Below are positions 36,327 through 44,812 of a DNA stretch of 49,241 bases, one piece after another. The notes beneath the pieces were generated by a model, which saw only the letters and a program-made list of their open reading frames with translations, did not search any database and was not told the DNA's origin. The position numbers were made by a program, and so were the translations under genes. Numbering within the stretch: the stretch's first letter is position 1; each line of letters starts with the position of its first letter. Source of the stretch: an uncultured Saprospiraceae bacterium (GTDB lineage Bacteria; Bacteroidota; Bacteroidia; Chitinophagales; Saprospiraceae); the NCBI GenBank assembly GCA_938022935.1, contig CALIHL010000122.1, positions 1 to 49,241 on the forward strand, read 5' to 3'.

Positions 36327-37253
36327 TTAAGAGACTTTTGATCTCTTGACGAGATAGTTTCTTAAGATAGGGTAGAAGCCAGCTCTTATGTCTGTAGGTA
36401 CGTAGTCTATCTTATACTGATTGCACTTTTCTAATATACTTTTTTGATGTGCCGATATCTTCTTGGTATACGCTTCTTTCAGTGAGTTAGATTGTAATCT
36501 GATCTCTTGACCTGTCTCCATATCAACAAATAGGTGTGGTCGATTGTCAAACTCAAAATCTAACTCAAGCGACTTGTCTGTTACATGAAAGACAACTACT
36601 TCATGTTTGTTATAATTAAGATGCTGCAACGCTGCAAATAATTCTTCTTGGTCCGCTCCTTGATCAAAGAAGTCACTGAATATAACTACTAACGATCTCT
36701 TGTGGACACGATCAGCTATCTGATGCAACACCTCTGCGGTAGAAGTAGACCTGTTGAGTGATTGATCAGCCAATTGATTCTCCAGATAAGACATTAAGAG
36801 TTTGTAGTGAGTACTACTGGATCGAGCTGCGGTATGTATATTCAACTTGTCATCAAATAATGACAACCCAAATGCATCTCTTTGTCTCTTCAATAAGTTC
36901 ATCAGCGAAGCTGCTGCAAGTGCACTAAACTGTAGTTTGTTGATCTCTAAGTTCTTAACCTTAATGTCTTTAGGAAAGTACATCGATGATGATGTATCCA
37001 CAACAATCTGACACCTTAAGTTCGTCTCTTCTTCATACTTCTTGACAAAGAGTTTATCCGTACGAGCATACACTTTCCAATCAAGGTTCTTTGTGCCTTC
37101 GCCGGGATTGTATAGTCTGTGTTCAGCGAACTCGACTGAGAATCCATGAAACGGACTTTTATGAAGACCTATGATGAATCCTTCCACGACTTTTTTTGCA
37201 AGCAGCTCGATATTTTCGATTTGCTTTAAGTCATACACATCAAATACACTCAT
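36327..37253 (-). CDS. DUF58/VWA-like domain protein
   Basis: The 308-residue product matches DUF58 proteins: the conserved GFSVEFAEHRLYNPGEGTK followed by NLDWKVYARTDKLFVKKYEEE, then a VWA-like fold opening with IVVDTSSSMYFP, which holds the DxSxS-type metal site (D then TSS). The later segment LVVIFSDFFD also fits. DUF58 proteins usually accompany a MoxR AAA ATPase, and the Bat proteins are often near; none is beside it here. There is no signal peptide. It is the first gene of a minus-strand run leading into the PPK2 gene. Confidence 0.88.
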   Translation of the reverse strand: MSVFDVYDLKQIENIELLAKKVVEGFIIGLHKSPFHGFSVEFAEHRLYNPGEGTKNLDWKVYARTDKLFVKKYEEETNLRCQIVVDTSSSMYFPKDIKVKNLEINKLQFSALAAASLMNLLKRQRDAFGLSLFDDKLNIHTAARSSSTHYKLLMSYLENQLADQSLNRSTSTAEVLHQIADRVHKRSLVVIFSDFFDQGADQEELFAALQHLNYNKHEVVVFHVTDKSLELDFEFDNRPHLFVDMETGQEIRLQSNSLKEAYTKKISAHQKSILEKCNQYKIDYVPTDIRAGFYPILRNYLVKRSKVS

Positions 37254-37325
37254 ATCGTAATATTACGCCTTATTTATCTTTAATCATAGAAAGCTAACGA
37301 GCTGATTAGCTGGATAAAAGACATT

Positions 37326-37360
37326 AAAAAAGCCTTATGACTATAACGTCATAAGGCTTC
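37326..37360 (-). terminator. Rho-independent terminator after trxA
   Basis: GCCTTATGAC (37332-37341) and GTCATAAGGC (37348-37357) form a perfect 10-bp stem around a 6-base loop. On the minus strand it is followed by TTTTTT, so it ends trxA. The plus strand also has a partial T run, so it may work both ways. Confidence 0.9.
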
Positions 37361-37384
37361 ATTTTATGGTTCACATCTTGAAGA

Positions 37385-37702
37385 CTATAGGATAGCTTCA
37401 AGCTTAGTTGCTAATGTTTGCTTAGTTGCTGTTCCAACGTGCTTGTCTACTACTTCTCCATTCTTTAAGAATAAGATCGTTGGGATACTTCTGACACCAT
37501 ACTTCATTGAGATCTCAGGGTTAGTGTCAACATTGACTTTACCAATTGTTGCCTTTCCTTCGTAATCTTTAGAAAGATCATCGATTACTGGACCTACGAG
37601 TCTGCAAGGGCCACACCATTCTGCCCAAAAATCTACAACTGCTACTCCTTCTTTATCCAGTGCTACTTCCTTGAAGTTACTATCTGTGAATTCAAATGCC
37701 AT
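37385..37702 (-). CDS. trxA: Thioredoxin
   Basis: The 105-residue product is a classical cytoplasmic thioredoxin that reduces protein disulfides. The redox site WCGPC is at residues 29-33 (DFWAEWCGPCRLVGP), and the cis-Pro loop YGVRSIPTILFLKNG is intact. It is flanked by its own terminator downstream and by the best promoter in this window upstream (TTTG and TACCTTTG), so it is probably a single-gene unit. Confidence 0.96.
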   Translation of the reverse strand: MAFEFTDSNFKEVALDKEGVAVVDFWAEWCGPCRLVGPVIDDLSKDYEGKATIGKVNVDTNPEISMKYGVRSIPTILFLKNGEVVDKHVGTATKQTLATKLEAIL

Positions 37703-37725
37703 TTATATTACTTTTATTGTTAATT

Positions 37726-37754
37726 CAAAGGTACTAACATAGGCTGACTTCAAA
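37726..37754 (-). promoter_or_regulatory. trxA promoter with both -33 and -7 elements
   Basis: On the minus strand TTTG (37754-37751), a 17-bp spacer and TACCTTTG (37733-37726) match the Bacteroidota promoter consensus TTTG-N17-23-TAnnTTTG. The expected start of transcription is about 15-20 bases before the trxA ATG at 37702. Confidence 0.75.
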
Positions 37755-37849
37755 AAGTTGCACTATGTTTTGATTTGTTGAAATAGGTCTTTTGAAATAC
37801 AGATTACGCCTATTTTATTGTCGAAAAACGTCATATCGCTCAATTACAC

Positions 37850-38950
37850 ATGAAAAAGGGTAGTCTCCCATATACCAAGCCATTTATCCTTGCGGCATTA
37901 GCTGGATTGACCTTGTTGATATTTTGGATGCTTCCATATCAATCTGGATTTGTCGAACGCGTATACAGTCGGGGTATCTTTGCCGCCTATCGAGTTTTTT
38001 GGGATCATACGATTTCTCTTTTGCCTTTTGGTGTGATTTACTTGGTTATCCTCTTGGCCTTGATTTATCCTCTTTCTTCATTCTTTAAAAAGATACAGCT
38101 TAAAGCGAAATGGTTGCTCTTTGGTCAGCGCCTTATCATTTTAGTCAGCGTAGCCATTCTGATGTTTTATTGGTTGTGGGGATTCAACTACAAAAGAGAG
38201 TCTTTTAGAGACATAGTTGACCTTTCTTCAAGTCAACCAGATGTGACTTATGTGTTGGATGAGTATTGTAGAGTTACTGATTCTTTAGTCGCTCTACGGT
38301 TGAAGCTTGATGTTGCTGGACAGGATTCATTTTACGTAAGTGAAAAGCAACTAAAGCAAGACCTCAAGCGCGCCTATAAGTCGATGGGACTACCCACGTA
38401 TGGTAACGTTCGCGCTCGTAAGATCGAACCAAAAGGGAGCTTGCTCCACATCAGTACAGCTGGCGTTTATCTACCATTTGCTGGAGAAGGACATATCGAT
38501 GCAGGACTTCATCCGATCACTCATCCTTTTACTATGATGCATGAGATGTCTCACGGCTATGGTTGGACTGGAGAAGATGTATGCAACTTCTTGGCCTTGA
38601 TGGCAGGGATCAATAGTCAAGATCTGCAGGTCAGGTACTCTGGATACTTTGGCTATTGGCGATACTTGAGATCGCAAGTATTTCAGATCAATAGAGAGGA
38701 CTTTGATCTTTTCTACAGAGCAGTACCTCGTGAGATACTCAAGGACTTTCAAGATATCAATGCTTATGCTCAGCGCTACAAAGACATCATGCCTGAGTTG
38801 CGAGATCTCTTCTATGATAGTTATCTCAAGTCACATGGTATATCGTCAGGGTTGATCAATTATAGTCAGATGATTGTGCTTACTCATGAATGGAAAGAAC
38901 AACATGGAGACCTCTTACTGGATGGTATAGCCTACACTCAAAGCGAGTGA
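37850..38950 (+). CDS. DUF3810 membrane protein with an HExxH motif
   Basis: The 366-residue product has three hydrophobic segments in its first 110 residues (about 11-28, 58-75 and 92-112). The soluble part that follows contains HPFTMMHEMSHGYGWTGEDVC. H231-E232-M-S-H235 is a zincin-type HExxH, and E242 seven residues later could be a third metal ligand. The layout fits the DUF3810 family of Bacteroidota. The motif makes it a candidate membrane-anchored zinc metalloprotease, but protease activity is not established. Its last 36 bases overlap the 3' end of the convergent barrel-like gene. Confidence 0.85.
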   Translation: MKKGSLPYTKPFILAALAGLTLLIFWMLPYQSGFVERVYSRGIFAAYRVFWDHTISLLPFGVIYLVILLALIYPLSSFFKKIQLKAKWLLFGQRLIILVSVAILMFYWLWGFNYKRESFRDIVDLSSSQPDVTYVLDEYCRVTDSLVALRLKLDVAGQDSFYVSEKQLKQDLKRAYKSMGLPTYGNVRARKIEPKGSLLHISTAGVYLPFAGEGHIDAGLHPITHPFTMMHEMSHGYGWTGEDVCNFLALMAGINSQDLQVRYSGYFGYWRYLRSQVFQINREDFDLFYRAVPREILKDFQDINAYAQRYKDIMPELRDLFYDSYLKSHGISSGLINYSQMIVLTHEWKEQHGDLLLDGIAYTQSE

Positions 38951-39733
38951 GTTGCCAAGGATGGGATGTGTGTTAACGCCCAGCTCGGTATGTAGTCCAT
39001 TGTTTAGATTGATGCCCGCTCCCAAACTTATAGCTTCAGGATCCGTATCAGTTGAGATATAAAGGGTGAGGATCGGATGAGGTTTATAGGCAAACCCAGG
39101 CCTAAATGACAACCCTCGATCCCATGGTTTATCTACAGATGCGTACAATGTAAGTTGTTCTGATATGATATAACCTAAGCCTATATCTGCCTTGCCAATG
39201 ACTTGTGGTTGATCAGATACAGCTTGTAATGGGTTCTTCAAGTAAGCTGAGATGATGACCTTACTATCAATGATCTGCCAATAACCGATGGTCATATCTG
39301 CTACTCCTTTTTGTCCGAGTTCATCAATCTGTAGTTGATAGTAGTTAGCTTGTATACCAAGGTAAGCCGAAGCGCCGATGGATCGAGAAAAGCTCAGTGA
39401 TACCTGACTTTGTTTAAACCCATCTATACCATAACTACCCAATGAGATGCCGACTACCGACTGATTAAAGCCCTTCACTGCCGCAGCTCCCAATGATAAG
39501 ATGTCTGAGTTAAATCGATTGCTCACTGCCGTTGTCAGGTCCCATCCTTGCGTCTCATGTCGCGCTGCTGCGGGGTTTGCAAATAATGCGGAAGCACCCG
39601 TCAAGACCGCACTATTATCAGATGATGCAATCTGAACGGCATGTTGCTGCTGGTGCTCGGTCTGGGCATAGATATCTTGATTCGTCAAGAGTAGTATCGC
39701 TATTGCGAAATAAATGGCAATTCGAGTCATCAC
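38915..39733 (-). CDS. Probable outer-membrane beta-barrel, PorV/FadL-like
   Basis: The 272-residue product has a signal peptide (IAIYFAIAILLLTNQDIYAQ). Near the N-terminus SALFANPAAAR resembles the turn at the start of PorV/PorQ and OmpP1/FadL-type barrels. Alternating strand patterns (SVVGISLGSYGIDGF, SAYLGIQANYY, QLTLYASVDKPWD) continue to a typical last strand, NSLALSVGYTIQ. It could be an accessory barrel for T9SS cargo or a transporter; neither is shown. It overlaps the convergent DUF3810 gene by 36 bp. Confidence 0.68.
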   Translation of the reverse strand: MMTRIAIYFAIAILLLTNQDIYAQTEHQQQHAVQIASSDNSAVLTGASALFANPAAARHETQGWDLTTAVSNRFNSDILSLGAAAVKGFNQSVVGISLGSYGIDGFKQSQVSLSFSRSIGASAYLGIQANYYQLQIDELGQKGVADMTIGYWQIIDSKVIISAYLKNPLQAVSDQPQVIGKADIGLGYIISEQLTLYASVDKPWDRGLSFRPGFAYKPHPILTLYISTDTDPEAISLGAGINLNNGLHTELGVNTHPILGNSLALSVGYTIQ

Positions 39734-39821
39734 ATCAACTATGAGTTCTCAATATAAGAGTCTAATGTGAAAGGGGATATGAGGAGTGAACTTTGTGGTC
39801 GCTATTGAGATGAGTTGACCT

Positions 39822-39858
39822 AAAAAAGCAAAAGCCCTGAGTTCTCAGAGCTTTGTGC
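39822..39858 (-). terminator. Terminator-like hairpin facing the minus strand
   Basis: CTGAG-TT-CTCAG is flanked by AAAGC and GCTTT arms. Read on the minus strand the stem is followed by TTTTGCTTTTTT. No minus-strand gene ends just upstream of it: it lies in the divergent gap between the barrel-like gene and engB. It may stop antisense transcripts or attenuate a leader. Confidence 0.55.
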
Positions 39859-39931
39859 TAAAGGTTTTAACAGTTGCAGTTTTAAAGACTAATTTTGCAA
39901 TAGTAGTCTTCGTATTGTTTATACTTTATAT

Positions 39932-40549
39932 ATGACAAATAGTGTACCAAACCATCGTATAGATTCGATAACATTTTTAGGAAGTTTTCCAAAAGTTAGT
40001 ATCGCTCCTAAGCACAAGCTGCCGGAGTTTGCGTTTATCGGTAGATCCAATGTTGGGAAGTCTTCATTGATCAACTATCTGTGCGATCGGAAGAAGTTGG
40101 CTAAAACCTCTGGTACGCCTGGGAAGACTCAGTTGATCAATTTATTTGAAGTAGACCATAAGTGGGTGCTGGCAGATTTGCCTGGCTATGGATATGCAAG
40201 GATTAGTAAAAAGATGAGAGCCAAGTGGTCAGTGATGATAGAGGAGTATTTGCGACAGCGAGAGTCCTTGATCACAGTGTTTCTCCTCATCGATAGCAGA
40301 GTTTCTCCACAACCATCTGATCTCGAACAGCTGACTTGGCTAGGAAAAAACCATATCCCATTCAGTATCATCTTTACCAAGGCAGATAAGCTCAAACCCC
40401 AGGAGCTCGATGAAAATATCACTGTGTTTTTAAAGGCGCTCAACAACATCTTTGATGAAGAGCCCAACTACTTTATAACTTCCTCCGCTGGCCGACGAGG
40501 AGCTGACGATGTACTTGACTATATAGACTTTGTCGCTAACTTAGAATGA
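39932..40549 (+). CDS. engB: Ribosome biogenesis GTPase EngB (YihA/YsxC)
   Basis: EngB is a small essential GTPase that helps maturation of the 50S subunit. The 205-residue protein carries G1 GRSNVGKSSLIN (about 33-44), the G2/G3 region TSGTPGKTQLINLFEV and DLPGYGYARI, and G4 TKADKLKP. A TTTG (39894-39897) and TATACTTT (39920-39927) pair lies just upstream, giving a very short leader. The acyltransferase gene follows after 58 bp on the same strand. Confidence 0.95.
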   Translation: MTNSVPNHRIDSITFLGSFPKVSIAPKHKLPEFAFIGRSNVGKSSLINYLCDRKKLAKTSGTPGKTQLINLFEVDHKWVLADLPGYGYARISKKMRAKWSVMIEEYLRQRESLITVFLLIDSRVSPQPSDLEQLTWLGKNHIPFSIIFTKADKLKPQELDENITVFLKALNNIFDEEPNYFITSSAGRRGADDVLDYIDFVANLE

Positions 40550-40607
40550 TCTAAACGCATGAGTTATAGCGAATTGTGCGCGCAAGAAGTATATTTGCAC
40601 GCCTACG

Positions 40608-42296
40608 ATGAAGACATTTTCGCACATCATACCGAAACTTGAGGATTGGCCAATTGCACTATTTCATAGTGATCGTCAAAGAATAGTGAAGAAGCTGACT
40701 TCTGAGACTGTCGATGCCCTCAAGAATGATCCTGAGCTGGTTAACTATCTCAATCAGACCGTATATGGCGAGAAGCTACGTACCAAGACCAATCCACTCA
40801 AGGTGGATCCTCCTAAAGAATATGCTTACTGGAAAAAGATAGAGTCTGATCTCGGTGAGGCTGTCAGAGACGAAGTGAACTCCTCTGAAGTTCATCTTGA
40901 ACTACTCAATAAGATCGTTCATCGATACGCTGAAGAGATCGTTGGAGACTTCAGGCCTAAGACTTTTAAGTTTGTTAGGAAGGCCACTACAGCCATGTTT
41001 AAATTGTTGCTCAATCCCTTCAAAGGAAAAGGGCAGGGCTTCTTCTGGGGGAGTAAAGAGTCTTTGCTGGAGCGCATCAAGATGCGTGGTCCTATTGAAG
41101 ATATCAGATCCCTGTTTGATAAAGGGACAGTGCTGGTTCTGCCGACACATTTTAGCAACTTGGATTCTTTGGCGGTAGGGTACTCTATAGACATGTTGAC
41201 TGGTTTGCCATTCTTTTCATATGGGGCGGGACTTAATCTCTATGACAAAGAGTTGTTCGCTTATTATATGAGTCGTATCGGTACTTATAAGATCGACAGA
41301 CGAAAAAGAAATCCAATTTATAGAAAGACCTTGAGTCAGTTTTCTACAGTAGGTATCCAAGAAGGGCTCAATAGCATATTCTTCCCAGGGGGCACGAGGT
41401 CACGAGATGGGAGTGTAGAGCGAAGCTTGAAGTATGGCTTGATGAATACGATCATTGATAGTCAAAACGAGTTTTACCAGCGCAACTTTGATCGAAAGAT
41501 CATCATCGTGCCATTGGTGATCGGCTATCATTTTGTACTAGAAGGGCGCAGCTTGATTGATCAGCACTTACGCAAGACAGGAAAGGAAAACTACATCGAT
41601 CGACTCAAGAAGAAGAGCGTATCTATGCTCAGAGTAAGGTTCTTAAGACGTCTCTTTGCGAGAGGCTCTGAGATCACTATGTCTTTTGGACATCCGATAG
41701 ATATATTTGGTAACAAGTTGGATAGTGAAGGCCGAAGTATCAAAGATGGTCGAGTCATAGATATCAAAGATTACTTTAAGTCTAAAGGACAGCTTACTCA
41801 AGATCCACAGCGAAACAGAGTATATAGCCGATACTTGGCTGAGAAAGTTGTGAAGAGTTATAAGCGTGAGAATGTCGTTTTGACAAGTCATGTGGTGGCT
41901 TTTACGGCATTCCAGATGTTTGAGAAGCAGTATCCTAATCTTGATCTTTACTCTCTGCTTGCGCTACCAGAAGACTACTTTAAGATCTCTAAAGAAGACC
42001 TCTGCGAGCAGATCAACAAGGTGCTTTTGCGCTTACGCGAATTAGAGCAAAAAGAGGAGGTGAAACTGAGCGAAGAAGTGCAGAACCATACTGCGGAACA
42101 ACTGCTTGAGAATGCCTTGAAGCATATCAACTCTTACCACTTTTACTCACCCATATCTATTGTCAAAGGCTTTGCACAGTGCGAAGACTTAAAGCTGCTC
42201 TACTTTTATCACAATCGCCTCTATGGATATAAGCTAGATCGGATCATATCTGTGGGTAGGAAGCAACCTATCAAACTGCGTAGAACCCTTTATTAA
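40608..42296 (+). CDS. Glycerol-3-phosphate/1-acylglycerol-3-phosphate acyltransferase-type protein (PlsB/PlsC superfamily)
   Basis: The 562-residue protein has an N-terminal helical region (about 1-165), a PlsC-type acyltransferase domain and a long C-terminal extension. The catalytic HX4D is H181-D186 in PTHFSNLDSLAV. The substrate-binding block is FFPGGTRSRDG (258-268), and a later segment IIVPLVIGYHFVLEG fits motif IV. Length and layout are closer to PlsB-like glycerol-3-phosphate acyltransferases than to 250-residue PlsC. It would start or continue phosphatidic acid synthesis at the inner membrane. There is no clear transmembrane helix. Confidence 0.8.
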   Translation: MKTFSHIIPKLEDWPIALFHSDRQRIVKKLTSETVDALKNDPELVNYLNQTVYGEKLRTKTNPLKVDPPKEYAYWKKIESDLGEAVRDEVNSSEVHLELLNKIVHRYAEEIVGDFRPKTFKFVRKATTAMFKLLLNPFKGKGQGFFWGSKESLLERIKMRGPIEDIRSLFDKGTVLVLPTHFSNLDSLAVGYSIDMLTGLPFFSYGAGLNLYDKELFAYYMSRIGTYKIDRRKRNPIYRKTLSQFSTVGIQEGLNSIFFPGGTRSRDGSVERSLKYGLMNTIIDSQNEFYQRNFDRKIIIVPLVIGYHFVLEGRSLIDQHLRKTGKENYIDRLKKKSVSMLRVRFLRRLFARGSEITMSFGHPIDIFGNKLDSEGRSIKDGRVIDIKDYFKSKGQLTQDPQRNRVYSRYLAEKVVKSYKRENVVLTSHVVAFTAFQMFEKQYPNLDLYSLLALPEDYFKISKEDLCEQINKVLLRLRELEQKEEVKLSEEVQNHTAEQLLENALKHINSYHFYSPISIVKGFAQCEDLKLLYFYHNRLYGYKLDRIISVGRKQPIKLRRTLY

Positions 42297-42409
42297 TTAA
42301 GGCTGGGTGCTCTTGTCACATGGAGAAATCACACTGTTAAGAGCTAAGTGATACCTAATAGTTATATTTACCAATACAATCAGGATAGTCTTAGATTATG
42401 TAAGTCTGA

Positions 42410-43000
42410 TTGGACAGTATTGATGAAAAAAAGCCAAAAAAGGATTTGCGGTATATAATCTACGATCTTGAAGCCACATGTTGGAGGGGTCGCCCGCCTA
42501 AAGGGATAACTGAGGTTATAGAGATTGGTGCTATAATGGTAGATCGCTATGGCGATGTCAATAGTCAATTTTCAAAATTTGTCCGTCCAGTAGTAAATCC
42601 ACATCTCAGTGGCTTTTGTAAGAAGCTAACTTCTATCACTCAAGAAAATGTAAATGGAGCTCAGACTTTTGAAAGGGTGTTGAGAGATTTTAAAGAGTGG
42701 GGCGAGATGTTCGATGATGAATATATCTTGCTTTCCTGGGGTGTAGATGACAAGAAGCTTTTGGCTAATGATTGCCGACTACACAAGTTGGATCATGAGT
42801 TTACAGAACAATATGTAGATCTAAAAAAGGCATATCGCAATCTTAAGGGATTAAAGAATGCATCAGGTTTAAAATCTACTGTTAAGAAAGAAGGTTTTGA
42901 TTTTACAGGTCTACATCATAGAGCGATTAGTGATGCGGAGAACCTTGCCAAGGTATTTATCAAGTATCTTGAAGATTGGGATTTATACTATCCACAATAA
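42410..43000 (+). CDS. DEDDh 3'-5' exonuclease (ERI1/KapD-like)
   Basis: The 196-residue product has the DEDDh exonuclease pattern: ExoI D19-x-E21 in YIIYDLEATCW, the ExoII region SWGVDDKKLL, and ExoIII HHRAISDAENLAKVF with the closing His and Asp. This branch includes ERI1- and KapD-like RNA or DNA exonucleases. TTG 42410 must be close to the start: an in-frame TGA directly precedes it, and the next Met comes after the catalytic DxE. It is separated from the TRAP small permease by 9 bp and reads as the first gene of that operon, which is unusual company for a nuclease. Confidence 0.85.
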   Translation: MDSIDEKKPKKDLRYIIYDLEATCWRGRPPKGITEVIEIGAIMVDRYGDVNSQFSKFVRPVVNPHLSGFCKKLTSITQENVNGAQTFERVLRDFKEWGEMFDDEYILLSWGVDDKKLLANDCRLHKLDHEFTEQYVDLKKAYRNLKGLKNASGLKSTVKKEGFDFTGLHHRAISDAENLAKVFIKYLEDWDLYYPQ

Positions 43001-43009
43001 GCTTCTGAG

Positions 43010-43513
43010 ATGAGCAGTATCTTGATCAAGCTGTCTAAAGCAATTGATTCTCTCATAGATAAGATGGGAAGCAGCGTATCATGGCTGACTTCGATATTAA
43101 TGGTGATCATTTGCTTAGATGTCATCATGCGCTACTTGTTTAATCAATCAGAAAACTGGATTGTAGAATTAGAATGGCATCTTTTTGCAATAATCTTTTT
43201 GGTCGGAGCGTCTTACACTTTACTCCATGATAAGCATGTCAAGGTTGACTTGTTCTATGAGCAGTACAGTGCTTCTAAAAAAGACATGGTTAACTTTTTA
43301 GGTATTCTTCTTTTTCTAATTCCGTGGTCGATTGTTGTTATCTATTATGGTTGGGATTATACGGCCAACTCATTTTCATTTAGAGAAGGATCGTCTCAAG
43401 CCAATGGTCTGCCAGCTCGATATATTATCAAGTCTTTTATAGTCATAGGATTTTCGTTGCTCTTGTTGCAAGGTATCTCAGGATTGATAAAGCACTCTAT
43501 AAAGACTGATTGA
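43010..43513 (+). CDS. dctQ: TRAP transporter small permease (DctQ-type)
   Basis: The 167-residue product has four hydrophobic segments (about 24-42, 52-73, 92-113 and 138-160) and the family-like VIMRYLFNQSENWIVELEWHLF stretch with HVKVDLFYEQ. The subunit joins the large permease in sodium-driven uptake of organic acids or related solutes. Its stop codon overlaps the large permease start region, indicating coupling. Confidence 0.88.
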   Translation: MSSILIKLSKAIDSLIDKMGSSVSWLTSILMVIICLDVIMRYLFNQSENWIVELEWHLFAIIFLVGASYTLLHDKHVKVDLFYEQYSASKKDMVNFLGILLFLIPWSIVVIYYGWDYTANSFSFREGSSQANGLPARYIIKSFIVIGFSLLLLQGISGLIKHSIKTD

Positions 43514-44799
43514 TAGTGGAGGTTATAGCACTCATACTTTTCATCTTGATCTTTATCCTGATTCTTTCAGGAGTACAAGTCGCGTTTGTGTTGGGTGGGT
43601 TGTCTGTGATATTTGGGATGTTGTTTGTGCCCGACTTTTTCAGTTTGCTGCCGCTTAGGATCATGGGGACGATGCAAAACCAAGTGCTTCTTGCTGTGCC
43701 ATTGTTTATCTATATGGGACTCATGTTAGAGAAGTCGGGGCTAGCAGCTTCTATGCTTCATGCGATGTCCAAGTTGCTGGGCAATGCTCGTGGTGGACTT
43801 GGGATCTCAGTAATATTAGTTGGAGCGCTCTTAGCAGCATCGACAGGTATAGTAGGTGCAACTGTCGTAACAATGGGCTTGATTAGTCTGCCAACCATGT
43901 TAAAGAATAACTATCAAGTGGAGTTGGCAACTGGAACCATTGTATCATCTGGTACTTTGGGGCAGATCATACCGCCATCCGTAGTGTTGGTCTTGTTAGG
44001 TAGTGTACTTAATGTCTCAGTAGGAGATCTCTTTAGAGCTGCCTTATTGCCAGGCCTTGTGCTGGTTGGTGCTTATGTTCTTTATGTATTTGTCATCAGC
44101 CGAGTCAGGCCAGGGATAGCGCCACCGATTAAGATATCGGAAGAAGATGATACTTCTATGAAGGATATCATAATGGCTTTCTTTATGCCCTTTATCCTAA
44201 TCATTGCTGTACTGGGATCGATCTTCGCTGGTATAGCAAGTCCAACGGAAGCAGCAGCTGTAGGGGCTATGGGCGCCACTATCCTAACGATTATACAGAA
44301 GAAGTTTTCTCTTGATGTGTTAAAGGAAGTGATGCAAGGATCTACTCATTTGACAAGTATGGTTTTTCTAATCTTGTTGGGTGCTACGACGTTTGCCTTG
44401 GTGTTTAGAGGACTGGAAGGAGATCGCTATCTGGTAGACTTGATACAAGGTAGCGATATGAGTGCTACTGCCTTTCTAATATTGGTGATGATAGTTGTCT
44501 TTATATTGGGTTTCTTTATCGACTTTATAGAAATCATATTTATAGTGGTCCCAGTTGTAGCTCCGATCTTTGCAGCTTACGGGATCGATCTAATCTGGAT
44601 TGGTATACTGCTGGCTTTGAACTTGCAGACATCATTCTTGACGCCACCATTTGGATTTTCGCTATTCTACTTGAAAGGGGTAGCGCCACCTGAAGTATCT
44701 ACATTACAGATATATAGAGGAGTGATCCCTTTTCTAATTATACAGCTGATTGTACTTATTGCTGTTGTGATGTTTCCGCAGATCTTGAATATGATTTAA
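43510..44799 (+). CDS. dctM: TRAP transporter large permease (DctM-type)
   Basis: The 429-residue membrane protein has about 12 hydrophobic segments and DctM landmarks: LAVPLFIYMGLMLEKSG, ASTGIVGATVVTMGLISLPTM, GTLGQIIPPSVVLVLLG and IASPTEAAAVGAMGA. It moves the substrate delivered by a periplasmic binding protein, driven by a sodium gradient. The start is TTG 43510 or GTG 43516; an in-frame TGA lies at 43507-43509. No DctP binding-protein gene is found on either side of the DctQ-DctM pair in this window. Confidence 0.93.
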   Translation: MIVEVIALILFILIFILILSGVQVAFVLGGLSVIFGMLFVPDFFSLLPLRIMGTMQNQVLLAVPLFIYMGLMLEKSGLAASMLHAMSKLLGNARGGLGISVILVGALLAASTGIVGATVVTMGLISLPTMLKNNYQVELATGTIVSSGTLGQIIPPSVVLVLLGSVLNVSVGDLFRAALLPGLVLVGAYVLYVFVISRVRPGIAPPIKISEEDDTSMKDIIMAFFMPFILIIAVLGSIFAGIASPTEAAAVGAMGATILTIIQKKFSLDVLKEVMQGSTHLTSMVFLILLGATTFALVFRGLEGDRYLVDLIQGSDMSATAFLILVMIVVFILGFFIDFIEIIFIVVPVVAPIFAAYGIDLIWIGILLALNLQTSFLTPPFGFSLFYLKGVAPPEVSTLQIYRGVIPFLIIQLIVLIAVVMFPQILNMI

Positions 44800-44812
44800 A
44801 AGTAAAAGAACC

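Noticed and set aside
42310-42350. GCTCTT/AAGAGC pair before the exonuclease gene as a terminator
   Set aside because: The arms are only 6 bp with a loop of more than 20 bases and there is no T run.
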